From Mytilus edulis (taxonomy: Eukaryota > Mollusca > Bivalvia > Mytilida > Mytilidae), in assembly GCF_963676685.1 (NCBI RefSeq), contig NC_092354.1:22786193-22850192 (forward strand): a stretch of 64,000 nucleotides of DNA, read 5' to 3'. This document shows, piece by piece, positions 12,198 to 23,241 of the stretch; the stretch's first letter is position 1, and every line of letters starts with the position of its first letter. The translations under genes were made by a program, and so were the position numbers. The notes beneath the pieces were generated by a model. That model did no database searches and was not told where the DNA came from. It saw only the letters and a program-made list of their open reading frames with translations.

Positions 12198-12660
12198 GAC
12201 TTGTTCTCGTCCTGAATATGCATGAAATATTTGCCACTGGACGTTAAGCAACCAACAATCAATCAATCCTTGTCATGCATTTTAAAATATATTGCTTAAA
12301 ATATAATGGATCTTTTGCATGTGTGCACCATTCTGCATTTTCACACAAGGTGTGGTATCCAAAGATGTGTAAACCCGTTCTCTTCAAATCTAGCTGAATG
12401 TTCCACAGATCCATACCTTTCTTTGAAAGCATACATGAAGCATCTCAATATTTAGGGAATGAAATCAGGTGTTTCAACTATTTAAACATCTATTACAGTT
12501 CATACAACTTTTTTGAGAATCCTTTATAAACCTGAATATTGTCGTCCTTTTTTCCAGGTCATTTAAATGTACTTTCAGTCTAGATTGATGGTTTCTTAAC
12601 GTCCAGTGGCTTATATTTCATGCATGTTCAGGACGGGAACAAGTTAACAATAAATACATT
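12198..12660. repeat. Fold-back composite repeat, copy 1
   Basis: A core of about 330 bases (starts CCTTGTCATGCATTTTAAAA) is bracketed by the end of repeat family A (12198-12270, plus) and the same kind of end inverted (about 12595-12660). A nearly identical arrangement occurs at 20,890-21,358. This suggests a mobile unit with inverted ends, or one segmental copy of the other. Confidence 0.65.
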
Positions 12661-13004
12661 ATTATGACAAGACCTACCTCTTCTTTTTTTCTGAATTTCT
12701 GATCCAGTCTCCCTACCTACTGGACCTCTTGTGAAATATCTGTCATTTGTATACTTGTCTTTTCATTTGCGCGGCATATGTCTGTCTACACAACGATTTA
12801 AAGTTAGTTTCGCATCCTGTAATAACTTCTTTCTCGTTGAATTTTCGCGTAGACCAATGTTTCGTATTAAGCTTTCCTCTATAGTGTATTAATTACAAGT
12901 GTTGACTAATGTACGTAAACCAGCAACATATGTTTCAATGTTTTCACCTTGGTTTTTGTTGTAACAATATCTCTCATTAGTTTTGTTCGTTTTACCAATG
13001 CAAA

Positions 13005-13175
13005 AGTTCTCAAAGGAGAGACAAAAGATACCAGAGGGACAGTTAAACTCACAAATCAAAAACAAAATGACAACGCCTGACCAAATATGAAAAAAGACAG
13101 ACAAACAATAGAACACATGACACAACATAGAAAACCAAAGAATAAACAACACGAACCCCATAAAAAACTAGGGGT
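13005..13175 (+). repeat. Dispersed repeat family F
   Basis: The segment around GAGGGACAGTTAAACTCACA and GACAACGCCTGACC, ending CACGAACCCCATAAAAAACT, recurs in part at 42,116-42,195. It recurs as its reverse complement at about 56,740-56,905. The minus-strand open frame covering it is a repeat-derived chance frame. Confidence 0.6.
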
Positions 13176-13223
13176 ATAATTAGTTTCACCTGCATAAGCA
13201 ATCATGAATCCTTCAAAGATTTC

Positions 13224-13810
13224 TAGCGGACAATAAAGGTAATATATATTATGACATAGGTATCATCTACCTGAACAGATGATACTACTTTATAAAGCAA
13301 AATAAAGTTAATTTATATATAATGACATGGGTATCATCTACCTGAACAGATGATACTACTTTATAAAGCAAAATAAAGTTAATTTATATATAATGACATA
13401 GGTATCATCTACCTGAACAGATGATACTACTTTATAAAACAAAATAAAGTTAATTTATATATAATGACATGGGTATTATCTACCTGAACAGATGATACTA
13501 CTTTATAAAGCAAAATAAAGTTAATTTATATATAATGACATGGGTATCATCTACCTGAACAGATGATACTTCATATAAAACAAAATAAAGTTAATTTATA
13601 TATAATGACATGGGTATCATCTACCTGAACAGATGATACTACTTTATAAAACAAAATAAAGTTAATTTATATATAATGACATGGGTATCATCTACCTGAA
13701 CAGATGATACTACTTTATAAAGCAAAATAAAGTTAATTTATATATAATGACATGGGTATCATCTACCTGAACAGATGATACTACTTTATAAAGCAAAATA
13801 AACTTTAATT
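13224..13810 (+). repeat. 71-bp hairpin minisatellite, eight units
   Basis: Unit starts (GACATRGGTATC) fall at 13253, 13324, 13395, 13466 and 13537, a 71-base period, and three more units follow to about 13,810 with small length changes. Every unit contains GTATCATCT and its complement AGATGATAC nine bases later, so each can fold into a hairpin. A poly-AT linker (TTAATTTATATATAATGA) joins units. Identity between units is very high. A dispersed-repeat end follows at 13,845. In bivalves, tandem cores inside short mobile elements (pearl-type, Helitron-like) are known. Assignment to that class is inference. Confidence 0.85.
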
Positions 13811-13844
13811 TATCATATTCTCAGTACTAATCTTTCAAGTCTTA

Positions 13845-14010
13845 TCTCCAATATACCCTCATTTTCCAGTGGCAGTCCAAATTTTCCCGACCATCATCCC
13901 AGATGGCCTCTATTGTATCAACCTACCTATTGTATTTATTGTGAACTTGTTCTCGTCCTGAATATGCATGAAATATTTGCCACTGGACGTTAAGCAACCA
14001 ACAATCAAGT
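13845..14010 (+). repeat. Dispersed repeat family A, 3' half
   Basis: Matches the second half of the copy at 20,558-20,985, from ATATACCCTCATTTTCCAGT to the GCCACTGGACGTTAAGCAAC end. It lies directly downstream of the minisatellite array, so the two probably move as one unit. Confidence 0.75.
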
Positions 14011-14029
14011 CTTATCAATGTAACAGTAC

Positions 14030-14300
14030 CAGCAAACGCCCCGGGTGATCATTATCCTTTCAAATTTGCATTTATGGATTTGAGGTTTTGTTATCAGACT
14101 TTGTGGAAAGTATGAAAAAATTGCATGGTGGATAGCCTCTTAGATTTGGATTCTCATATACGAAAGAGTATTATCACAATCTTGGTACAAGGATGGTACA
14201 GCGTTATGAGTGTGTCAGTTTCTTTTCAAAAGACAAAGCAAGACCTTTGGTGAGTATTATGAACCATTAAATGTCAAGAATAGCCAATTTTTATATTTGT
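14030..14300 (+). other. Coding-like debris, unrecognised
   Basis: The frame from about 14,028 reads VTVPANAPGDHYPFKFAFMD before decaying. Composition is richer in non-AT codons than the flanks, but stops follow quickly and no family is recognised. Confidence 0.2.
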
Positions 14301-14434
14301 GGTTGCTTGTAATTATAAGAATAAGATGTGGTATGATTGCCTAAATCATTTAAAAAAAGGATCTTACTCTTTACACATTATGCCACAGTTTGATGTGGCG
14401 AAATAAAACATTTCATGTTACAAGAATGGTTGAA

Positions 14435-14625
14435 CTTCACAACCTTTCTTGTAACTGTATGGTATGCAGTATAATTGTAAGTAGCAAGAATGTTCAGTAA
14501 AGTAAGATCTACAAACATATCACCATCACCAAAACACAATTTTGTCATGAATCCTTGTGTCTTTTGTTTGATATGCACATATATCAATATAAGCGACACA
14601 GGCTCTTTAGAGCCTCTAGTTATTG
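14435..14625 (+). repeat. Repeat family C, 3' end only
   Basis: About 190 bases match 17,980-18,125 closely, through CCATCACCAAAACACAATTT and the end GGCTCTTTAGAGCCTCTAG. The terminal palindrome GGCTCTTTAGAGCC is followed by TCTAG. The minus-strand open frame here is a shadow of the repeat. Confidence 0.75.
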
Positions 14626-14629
14626 ATTT

Positions 14630-15260
14630 CTTAGAGTCAGAGGAAAGCTTCAGGATCTAAAACAATATTCAAAACAATAATGGTTGGGCTGCAGCACTAT
14701 ATGTTCTCCATAAAGAAGTATGTGCTGCTAAAAAGCACAACAAAACACGAAAGTACTTGTCCAAGGACTGTACACATGAATAAATGAATTACAATCCAGT
14801 GCAAGTATTGGCAGAAATTAAACAAATATTCTTCCCGAATGGGAAGAACTACAAAGGGAAATTGAATAACATGGACATATACCTAGAAAACTTCAAGTGA
14901 GAGGTTGAGCACTTTGACCAACTTCAGCATTACGAAAAAGACAACCCACATCTTTATGTCTTTACAAAGCAAAAGGTTATATATAAAAGGAGCGTTGTCA
15001 GCAGGGAGGCGTCCTTCAGCTGGCCCCTTAACAAATATATGTACTTGTTTAGTCATAATGATAACTGTTTAGGACTTAAAAAAAGACACAGTGCTGCAAC
15101 GATTACGCAAAAGGTAGCTATGGTACCGAGTGGGCATACCTGAGATTGAATGAACAACAGTGTAAACTCAATTAATGAATGTGTTAAATTCACGTTTGTG
15201 GCTGGTGTGGACTTTATATGTACTCGTAATTTTAATAAGGATACTCTGGAACAAAACTTT
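14630..15260 (+). other. Decayed coding fragment, unrecognised
   Basis: Protein-like blocks appear between stops, for example QVLAEIKQIFFPNGKNYKGK followed by LNNMDIYLENFK (about 14,800-14,900), then HLYVFTKQKVIYKRS. Block spacing suggests one former gene, but I do not recognise the family. Confidence 0.3.
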
Positions 15261-15269
15261 GGACATTAA

Positions 15270-16715
15270 AGACATAAATTAGGAACTAAAAATAATCTAA
15301 AAATAATCTGACAATGTATGAAGATAGATATATGATAGCATACGAATCCGTGCCGGTGGTGCCTAGGCTCTCCACTGAATAAGAGAGACTATGTGTAAAC
15401 AGGGAAAACACACCAATAAGAAGATAGACCGTGCAAAAGTATTTTGACTCCCTTAATTGTAATGAAAATGATAAAAGCAACTAGTATACCTTGTCATATA
15501 TAATGAATGCACTTGTACTTGTACTTATTGCACAGTTTACCAGATATTTTTGAGGACCACAGATGTCTAATTTTATAGTTAGGAGAGTTTAGAAAAGGTT
15601 TTCCAGATACAATATAACACCATATATGCATTGTTTATAGTTGCATGTAACGCTCAGATCAAAATAGATAGAAAACCCGAACAAAATTCAGATTGAAGAG
15701 CATTGATGACCCGAATTTCCAAAAATAGTTGTGTCAATCTATACCTTCTCCTCGTCATTTTTTCTATTCTTTAAGTTTTCCAATTTGCATATTGATAAAG
15801 ATAAAAGATAAAGATTTGAAGTTGCCACTGCCTGACTTTCATATACCTTCCTTTTAGAAATTTTAAGCCATTTTCGGAGAAAACACCTCAAAATCAGGAC
15901 AATCATTTATTTTCTACAGGCAGATAGGAAGTAAGCTCAGCAATTGTTGCAGTTGTCTTTTACAACTTGAAACATTTACTGCACCGCAAGGCTTTTCTTC
16001 CTGTTCCTCTTGTATACTGGACTACTTTTAACGTTTTTTTCTTGTTATTTCATTTCGAAAAAGAAGATTATCACTGGTATGCGACATCAAAGACGCAGAT
16101 TACCAGTTAAAATCCTTCCTGTTCAACCGTAAACTTTCCTGTAATCTTTTATGCGGACAAGTTGGTGATACCTACACTATGCTTTCCTCTCTATTCTACC
16201 TGTATTGTATAAACTGTTATCATAAATAACTGCTTGAAAATAGTCGTGGCTTCCTGTTCAACATTTAACTCATTTAAATACGGATCTTATCCAAACATAA
16301 TGGTATATAAAACAAAAGGAAATGTTTAAATAAAGCATTTTAATGCCTCAACCAAATGTAATGAAACTTTAACACAATGTTTACTACATTAAAACACAGT
16401 CTCGGTAATTACATTACTAGGTGTATAAAGATCAAAATACACGACATAAAGACTTGGAGGGCAAACGCCTCTTTATCACAGAGTTTAACACCTATTCGTA
16501 AATATGTGCAAGTCTACATATAAAGGTAACTAGCAAGCTAGTTCAAATGCAATTCTGGCACGTAGTTCCATATGCTTGTTTTCTGTTCCATACATAATCT
16601 CACTAGAAATTACACGTGTAGGGTAAAATCTTTGCTCCTTCAAGACATCAGGCAAAAGCTCAATCTCAAACGTGTCAATAAGTAAGCCACTATCAGAAAT
16701 AAAAAAAAAGGTTTT
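15270..16715. other. No gene seen
   Basis: AT-rich sequence without supported coding potential. Around 15,640-15,720 a fragment (CGCTCAGATCAAAATAGATA) belongs to the dispersed family D seen at 18,895 and 27,375. Confidence 0.4.
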
Positions 16716-16719
16716 ACAC

Positions 16720-16960
16720 TAGTCATTTTGGGGTCCTTTATAGCTTTTTGTTCGGTGTGAGCCAAGACTCCGTGTTGAAGGCCGTACATTGACCTATAAT
16801 AGTTTACTTTTATAAATTGTTATTTGTCCATTTGTTTTTGATTTATGAGTTTGACTGTCCCTTTGATATCTTTCGTCTCTCTTTTATTTGGATGGAGAGT
16901 TGTCTCATTGGCACTCATACCACATCTTCCTATATCTCTGATGGCACACAGGATAGACTA
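16720..16960 (-). repeat. Dispersed repeat family B, inverted copy
   Basis: Reverse-complement copy of the repeat at 45,185-45,385 and 61,700-61,850 (blocks GAGTTGTCTCATTGGCACTC, TTCGGTGTGAGCCAAGACTC). Related copies lie at 42,970-43,190, 45,470-45,590 and 53,280-53,430. The 121-codon open frame across it is not a gene. Confidence 0.75.
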
Positions 16961-17104
16961 GGGATTTTAACATGTTTGATTTCAGTAAAATTTAAAGGCC
17001 ATTCAACCAGTCATATAAGAAATTCTTTCGAAATATTTATTCTAGTCTGTATTTTGACCGACAAAATTTTCAAAGTCGTAGGGTTTCTATACATTATTCA
17101 CATT

Positions 17105-18125
17105 TTTAGCTCACCTGGTCCGGCGTCCGTCGTCGTTAACTTTTACAAAAATCTTCTCCTCTCAAACTACTGGGCCAAATAAAACTAAACTTGGCCACAA
17201 TCATCATAAGGGTATTTAGTTCAAAAAATGTGTGGCGTGACCCGGCCAACCAACCAAGATGGCCGCCATGGCTAAAATATAACATAGGGGTAAAATGTAG
17301 ATTTTGGCTTATAACTCTGAAACCAAAGCATTTAGAGCAAATCTGACAAAGGGTAAAATTGTTTTTCAGGTCAAGATCTATCTGCCCTGAAATTTTCAGA
17401 CGAATCGGACAACTGGTTGTTGGGTTGCTGCCCCTGAATTGGCAATTTTAAGGAAATTATACCGTTTTTTTGGCTATTATCTTAAATATTATTATAGATA
17501 GAGATAAACTGTAAACAGCAATAATGTTCAGCAAAGATCTAAAAATAAGATAATACGACTAAAATAGTCAGTTGACCCCTTAAGGAGTTATTGCCCTTTA
17601 TGGTCATTTTTTACCAATTTTTCGTAATTTTTGTTATCTTTTACAAAAATCTTCTAACACTACTGGGCCAAATTAAACCACACTTGGCCATAATCATCAT
17701 TGAGGTTTCTAGTTTTAAAATGTGTGCGGTGACCCTGCCAACCAATCAAGATGGCCGACATGGCTAAAAATAGAACATAGGGGTAAAATGTAGATTTTGG
17801 CTTATAACTCTGAACAGCAATAATGTTCAGCAAAGTATGATTCACAAATAAGTCAACATGGACCCCTTATGGAGTTTAATATTGCCCTTTATAGTCAATT
17901 TTTAATAATTTTGTTAATTTTACAAAATATTTTCCTCTGTTATTAATGGGCCAAGTTCATTATAAATTGAGATAATTGTTAGAAGCAAGAATGTTCAGTA
18001 AAGTAAGATCTACAAACACATCACCATCACCAAAACACAATTTTGTCATGAATCAATCTGTGTCCTTTGTTTTATATGCACATAGACCAAGGTGAGCGAC
18101 ACGGGCTCTTAAGAGCCTCTAGTTG
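17105..18125 (+). repeat. Repeat family C, about 1 kb copy with inverted ends
   Basis: Starts TTTTTAGCTCACCTGGTCC and ends with CCAAGGTGAGCGACACGGGC then CTTAAGAGCCTCTAG. The ends are thus imperfect inverted repeats (AGCTCACCTGGTC / GACCAAGGTGAGC). The interior is itself duplicated: the block with AAGATGGCCG..ATGGCTAAAA and GGGGTAAAATGTAGATTTTG occurs near 17,260 and again near 17,750. The terminal palindrome followed by CTAG resembles a Helitron 3' end, but the inverted ends do not fit that class. Confidence 0.7.
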
Positions 18126-18299
18126 TTATATCACGTAACTTGTTTTGAAAGTACATATAATATGATATGAAAGTTGATGATCCTCCAGCTGAAGGCAGTA
18201 TCAAAAGAACGGAATACAGTAATGCGATAAGATATTGATAACAATAGTTATAACAACAGTGAGACAAGTGAACAATATCCTGTACTCCCAAAGCTGCAG

Positions 18300-18895
18300 T
18301 ACTCGGTCGGAAAATTGAATTGAGTTTTGAGGATTCTGACGATATTGACGACTAAATAGATGAAGATGTCATTATAAGAGATGTTATACACAAGGAACTA
18401 TTTATTACTGGTGTGAGAAAAAAAAAGATTTCCCTAAATTGGGTAAAATGAAGAAAACACAGGGTACATTGTATATAATTCCAACCACCTCTGCCAATTT
18501 CGTGGCATAATGAAGACTATTTTCCCCACCATATATTGTCTTTTAAACATAAGGAGGAACTAGAAGTTATAGAAATTATAAAACTAGATATTTCAAACAG
18601 TACTTCTGATGGAAAAAAGAAAATTATGAAAGAGAGTAAAACCGGAGAAATCATATAGGCCCGTCGAATTTTAAAAGTCCGAACCTATTGACATAGAAAA
18701 GTATAGAGCCTGTCCATCATGTCTTGGTGGATTTTGATTTCTAATATTAGAGGCACCATTCTAATTGTCCCGGAAATTCTGGTAGTACGAAACAAAGTAA
18801 GGCTAGTTTGATAACCAAGTTTCACATAAAATCTAAAAGAATTTCAGATGAGGTTAGTCCTGCTCTGGTCAGAGAGGTCTTTAGTATAAAGGTAC
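18300..18895 (+). pseudogene. Decayed gene with zinc-knuckle-like motif
   Basis: The frame near 18,560-18,720 reads ELEVIEIIKLDISNSTSDGK, then SEPIDIEKYRACPSCLGGF (CPSC), then after a frameshift RHHSNCPGNSG. The order C-x2-C ... H-H ... C looks like a single zinc-binding module. The continuation (SKRISDEVSPALVREVFSIK) is helical. Similar Y..C..CLGF...L.RH...C modules occur in repetitive bivalve and fish proteins that I associate with mobile elements. That link is memory-based and weak. Multiple stops make it dead. Confidence 0.35.
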
Positions 18896-19015
18896 CAGAA
18901 TTATAATTTAAACAATATGTTTAAACTATAATTTAATACGCCGACGCGCGTTTCGTCTTCATACGACTCCTCAGTGAGTTTAAGTGTTGTCACTCGAAAA
19001 GAGTACATAGACCAA
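18895..19015 (+). repeat. Dispersed repeat family D
   Basis: GTACCAGAATTATAATTTAA through CGCGCGTTTCGTCTTCATAC and GACTCCTCAGTGA matches the copy at 27,375-27,480 (inside the large transposon) and in part 15,640-15,720. Short, AT-rich head with one GC-rich block. Confidence 0.65.
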
Positions 19016-19019
19016 TCAC

Positions 19020-19750
19020 TCAGGTATAATTTTAACTTTGACGTCCTCCAACATCACAATAAAATTTCTAATAAATAATATTAACTACTAATAGTTCAAA
19101 ATTTAAATGCAGGTTGAAATCATCATCTATCTTTATGTTGTGTTGTTTAGCCACTGCAGATTTACACCATCATCTGATTTCAAATTCTACCTGTGTGGTC
19201 ATTTGAACCCAACAACCAAATCCTTTGCTGTGACAACGGTATCAGTTTATACTATTGACATTAAAATATACTACAATTTTCATTATACTGTAATCGACAA
19301 AGTTATTTTCCTTTACCTGTGTGACGTACAAAAATAGTTGACACTTATTGTCTATGATCATGTGGCAGTATGAAGTTTCTCCTTGAATTTGTTTTCATAT
19401 TTCCCATTTCTATTTAGAACTTTTCCCACCTATTTGTTGACCTCTCTTTTACGGTCGCTTTGAATGTTTTCAGAATTAGCATAGTCAAGTCTTTCCTCAC
19501 TTTGGTGCATCAGAAGGACCGTTCAATTTTTAAGATTTACGTTGGTGTCTCATTTTAAATTACATCAATTTTTGCCCACACCTTGTCCTTTAAAACACTT
19601 AGATTCACTCTTTGACCCTCAGTAAATGTATGGTCAACTGTGCAATTAGCACTTTCTGCACTTGTTATAAAAAAATGCAGTTGGTAATAAGCTGTCCATA
19701 ACTAGACAACCTTATCTTCTGTATTTATATTCAAAACACAACTGTCTTTT
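19020..19750. other. No gene seen
   Basis: AT-rich intergenic sequence. The 76-codon frame at 19,107-19,337 lacks any recognisable motif. Confidence 0.4.
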
Positions 19751-19759
19751 TAACTTTTC

Positions 19760-19945
19760 AGGCACATATATATATATATATAAGTCTGAAAATTACTCCA
19801 AACAGTGTTAGAGTTAGATTTTCTACTAACAATTTTTTGTTCGTCCCTCAGCGGGATTCGAACTCACACCTTTGATACACTACAGCACCAATCGCTTAGC
19901 CTCATGTCCAGCGCTCTAGACCACTCGACCACATCCGCTATATAA
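19760..19945 (-). repeat. tRNA-derived SINE
   Basis: On the minus strand 19,938-19,844 reads GATGTGGTCGAGTGGTCTAG (box-A-like, tRNA-Leu/Ser style) and later GAGTTCGAATCCCGC, a good box B. The acceptor-stem arms do not pair, so this is a tRNA-derived SINE head rather than a functional tRNA. A body of about 80 bases follows toward a (TA)n run at 19,764-19,780. Confidence 0.7.
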
Positions 19946-20557
19946 AAATATAACTTCAATAGTCGTAGTGTTACCTTGTCACGGAAGGTTAATCTAGAGA
20001 TAGACATGAGACACGTGTTTTTAAAGCGTGTGTGGATGTTATATTATTATTTTTATACACAATGTATTTTCATTTGTCAGTAATCTAACTCAACAATTTT
20101 TATATATCATATGGGATCATGATGCATTTCATTATACAGTCACTAGAAATAAGTATATCATACAAACAAGTCTAAACAAGTGACATATATATACAACTCG
20201 TCTAAACATCAACCCAACAATGTTAGATCTGTAAATTTGCTTTGGAAAATATGCTCCTGTCACTAGCCAGTAATTTTAGTGGTCGTTGCTTGTTGCTGTG
20301 TTTCTGATTTGTTTTTCATTGATAATGTTTTATATAAATCTGGATGTTTGTTTATTTTGGGACCATTTGTAGCTTACTTTGTGGTTTGGGTCAATGTTCC
20401 CAACTGAAGGCTTTTGACCTTTAACTGTTTTTATTAACTACTTAAGGTCCTGGGTGGAGATTTATCTTGTTGGCAATCATACCCGATCTACTAGTGTTTT
20501 ATTAGGTATATTTGCATTTTAATTATTACCATTTATCCATATTAGTCCTTGTCATGC

Positions 20558-20985
20558 AACCCGAAGGGTGACTGGGGTATAGAAATATGGTCACTTGGTC
20601 TTCTCCCGACCGGCAGTAAAACGCTTGCTGAAGTGGGGCGTCCGTTCGGCTGTGCGGGATGTATAAAGTTCGCAGTCACGTCCGTCAGAAGGGGACGTTA
20701 AATCCGTTGCCTCGTGTAAAGAGAGTGCCATGCTCTTGGCACGTTAAGAACCCTTGTAACAACTCTTTGAGGGGTCCGTAGGTGGCCTATTGCAAGGCAA
20801 AATTTCTGTCCCTATCCAATATACCCTCATTTTCCAGTGGCAGTCCAAATTTCCCCGACCATCATCCTAGATGGCTCTATTACAACAACCTACCTATTGT
20901 ATTTATTGTGAACTTGTTCTCGTCCTGAATATGCATGAAATATTTGCCACTGAACGTTAAGCAACCAACATTCAATCAATCCTTG
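20558..20985 (+). repeat. Dispersed repeat family A, longest copy
   Basis: The most complete copy here, from GAAGGGTGACTGGGGTATAG to GCCACTGAACGTTAAGCAAC followed by AACATTCAATCAATCC. Internal landmarks are CTTCTCCCGACCGGCAGTAA, AACTCTTTGAGGGGTCCGTA and GGCAGTCCAAATTTCCCCGA. No tRNA-like promoter boxes were recognised and no coding capacity. Confidence 0.8.
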
Positions 20986-21358
20986 TCATGCATTTTAAAA
21001 TATATTGCATAAAATATAATGGATCTTTTACATGTGTGCACCATTCTGCATTTTCACACAAGGTGTGGTATCCAAAGATGTGTTAAACCGTTCTCTTCAA
21101 AGCTAGCTGAATGTTCCACAGATCCATACTTTTCTTTGAAAGCATGCATGAAGCATCTCAATATTTAGGGAATGAAATCAGGTGTTTCAACTATTTAAAC
21201 ATCTTTTACAGTTCATACAACTTTTTTGAGAATCCTTTATAAACCTGATTTTTGTCATCCTTTTTTCCAGGTCATCTAAATGTACTTTCTGTCTAGATTG
21301 ATGGTTCCTTAACGTCCAGTGGCTTATATTTCATGCATGTTCAGGACGGGAACAAGTT
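20986..21358. repeat. Fold-back composite repeat, copy 2
   Basis: Nearly identical to 12,266-12,660 (core starts CCTTGTCATGCATTTTAAAA, ends GTCTAGATTGATGGTTCCTT then an inverted family-A end). Only scattered substitutions separate the copies. Confidence 0.75.
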
Positions 21359-22150
21359 AAGTCAGACTGGCTTACGTTGAATGTGTTCCTTTAAAGTCAG
21401 ACTGGCTTACGTGAAGTGTCAATCAGTACGAGAGAGAGGATAAGAGATAAAACGTTCTTTGATATATTCCATCACTGTCCATATCTGTCTTAAAACAACA
21501 TTGATTTACATGGGGGTACGATGCCTTGTTGACATCTATAGGTACAAAAGGTATACCGCTTCCTTTAGACAAATTCGTCAAAACAGAGAGTAGTGAACTC
21601 GAAGGAGTAGTTTTCAAAATTTCCATGGTGCTGTTTCGATTTCTTCTTACCTGCTGACTCTTGACGAATTAACTTATGTCCTCTCTTCTGCTCTTACTTT
21701 TGATTCAAAACATCTAGTCATTCTGTCCCGATGGTATTGGTTGAATGATTTTCCAGATGAAAGAAAGTTGGTGACATCATTTCGCTCATCCTTCATTACT
21801 TCCTCAAATTTCTTTTCACTAACGGTTACGGCTTTCTTAATTTCCTGGCGATGTTCTGCTGCGGTAATTGCTGTATGAGATAGTGAGTCAGCTAATTAAC
21901 AGTTGAATTTGATATTGCCTTTCTCTTCTATTATTGGTTGGACGATGTTTATGAAAGACTTCACAATTTTGACTCCTTTCTCTTGGGTATTTGATGTTGG
22001 AGACACAGTACGAATAAAATGATCTGTAGCTCTCTGGCATGTTTCCAAAATTTGACGGGAGTCTTTGTCTAGAGATTTATGTAAAGAAGACATATCAATG
22101 TGGATTGTTCTACATGGATTGCATTTTTCAAGCGTATGTTTTTTGTTTTT
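21359..22150. other. No gene seen; one short direct repeat
   Basis: GTCAGACTGGCTTACGT occurs at about 21,361 and again at about 21,397. Small frames at 21,423-21,626 and 21,896-22,093 (minus) show no motif. Confidence 0.35.
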
Positions 22151-22154
22151 CCAT

Positions 22155-23160
22155 TTTTTATACGCCCGTCGTCTTTTAGACGGGACGTATTATGGTATAC
22201 CGTTGTCCGTCGTCCACACTTCGGACAATAACTCAAAAACACTTTCACCAATTTCCATGAAACTTAAGTGAATTGTTTATATCTATTGACGTAAGCTCCC
22301 TTTCGTTTTTTTTTAATTTCAGTTTTTAAGTTTTGGATTTATGGGGCTTTATTCATAAAAAAAGGGGGATTTTCAACACTTCGGACAATAACTCAAAAAG
22401 GCTTTCACCAATGTCCATGAAACTTTGGTGAATTGTTTATATCTACTGATGTAAGGTCCCTTTCAATTTTTATAAATTTCAGATTTTAAGTTTTGGATTT
22501 ATGGGGCTTTATTCATTAAAAAAAGGGGGATTTTCAACACTTCGGACAATAACTCAAAAAGGCTTTCACCAATGTCCATGAAACTTTGTTGAATTGTTTA
22601 TATCTATTGATGTAAGCTCCCTTTCAATTTTTATAAATTTCAGATTTTAAGTTTTGGATTTATGGGGCTTTATTCATAAAAAAAAGGGGGATTTTCAACA
22701 CTTCGGACAATAACTTAAAAAGGCTTTCACCAATGTCCATAAAACTTTGGTGAATTGTTTATATCTATTGATGTAAGCTCCCTTTCAATTTTTATAAATT
22801 TCAGATTTTACATTTCCGTGTTATGAATTTTTATGCTTAAAAAATGGGGGATTTTCCAATTTTTGGGACAATAACTAACACTTTCACAAAATTTTATGCA
22901 ACTTTGATAAATTGTTTATATCTATTGACATAAGCTCCCTTTCCATTTTTATAAATTTTAGATTTTAGGTTTTCTTACATAAAAGAATTTTTATACTTAA
23001 AAAAGGGGGATTTTATGAAACTTTGGTGAATATATTAATGTAACATCCCTTTTGATTTGTATATATATTTCTAGTTGATCATATAAATTCATTTAAAGCA
23101 TAAAAGACAAGTTAAAAGAGCAACGGGCGTATCATGCGCTAAAGCGCAGCCCTTTATTTT
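22155..23160 (+). repeat. Tandem array of about 163-bp units with hairpin ends
   Basis: A unit beginning ACACTTCGGACAATAACTCA and ending in GGGGCTTTATTCAT..AAAAGGGGG starts near 22,213, 22,376, 22,539 and 22,702, with two more diverged units to about 23,030. The left edge carries ACGCCCGTCGTCTTTTAGAC and the right edge CAACGGGCGTATCATGCGCT then AAAGCGCAGCCC, so the edges share an inverted ACGCCCG/CGGGCG block. The array stops about 80 bases before the terminal repeat of the large transposon. A related fragment lies at about 39,870-39,960. Confidence 0.75.
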
Positions 23161-23236
23161 AAGATTGTACCAATTTTGTAGTCCAAAATAATCCAGAAAT
23201 AAATAGCTTTCTTCCGATTTTCCAATATTTCTTTTC

Positions 23237-23241
23237 AGTCA
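23237..23241. repeat. 5-bp target-site duplication, left copy
   Basis: AGTCA directly precedes the left terminal repeat and is repeated exactly after the right one at 33,215-33,219. The flanking base differs on each side, so the duplication is 5 bp. Confidence 0.85.

Noticed and set aside
16817-17182. 121-codon plus-strand frame as a membrane protein
   Set aside because: It lies across dispersed repeat family B and the start of family C, and similar text recurs elsewhere. The hydrophobicity reflects AT-rich repeat sequence.
19844-19938. Functional tRNA-Leu/Ser gene on the minus strand
   Set aside because: Box A and box B are good but the acceptor-stem arms do not pair and no clean anticodon arm is seen. 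Called a SINE head instead.
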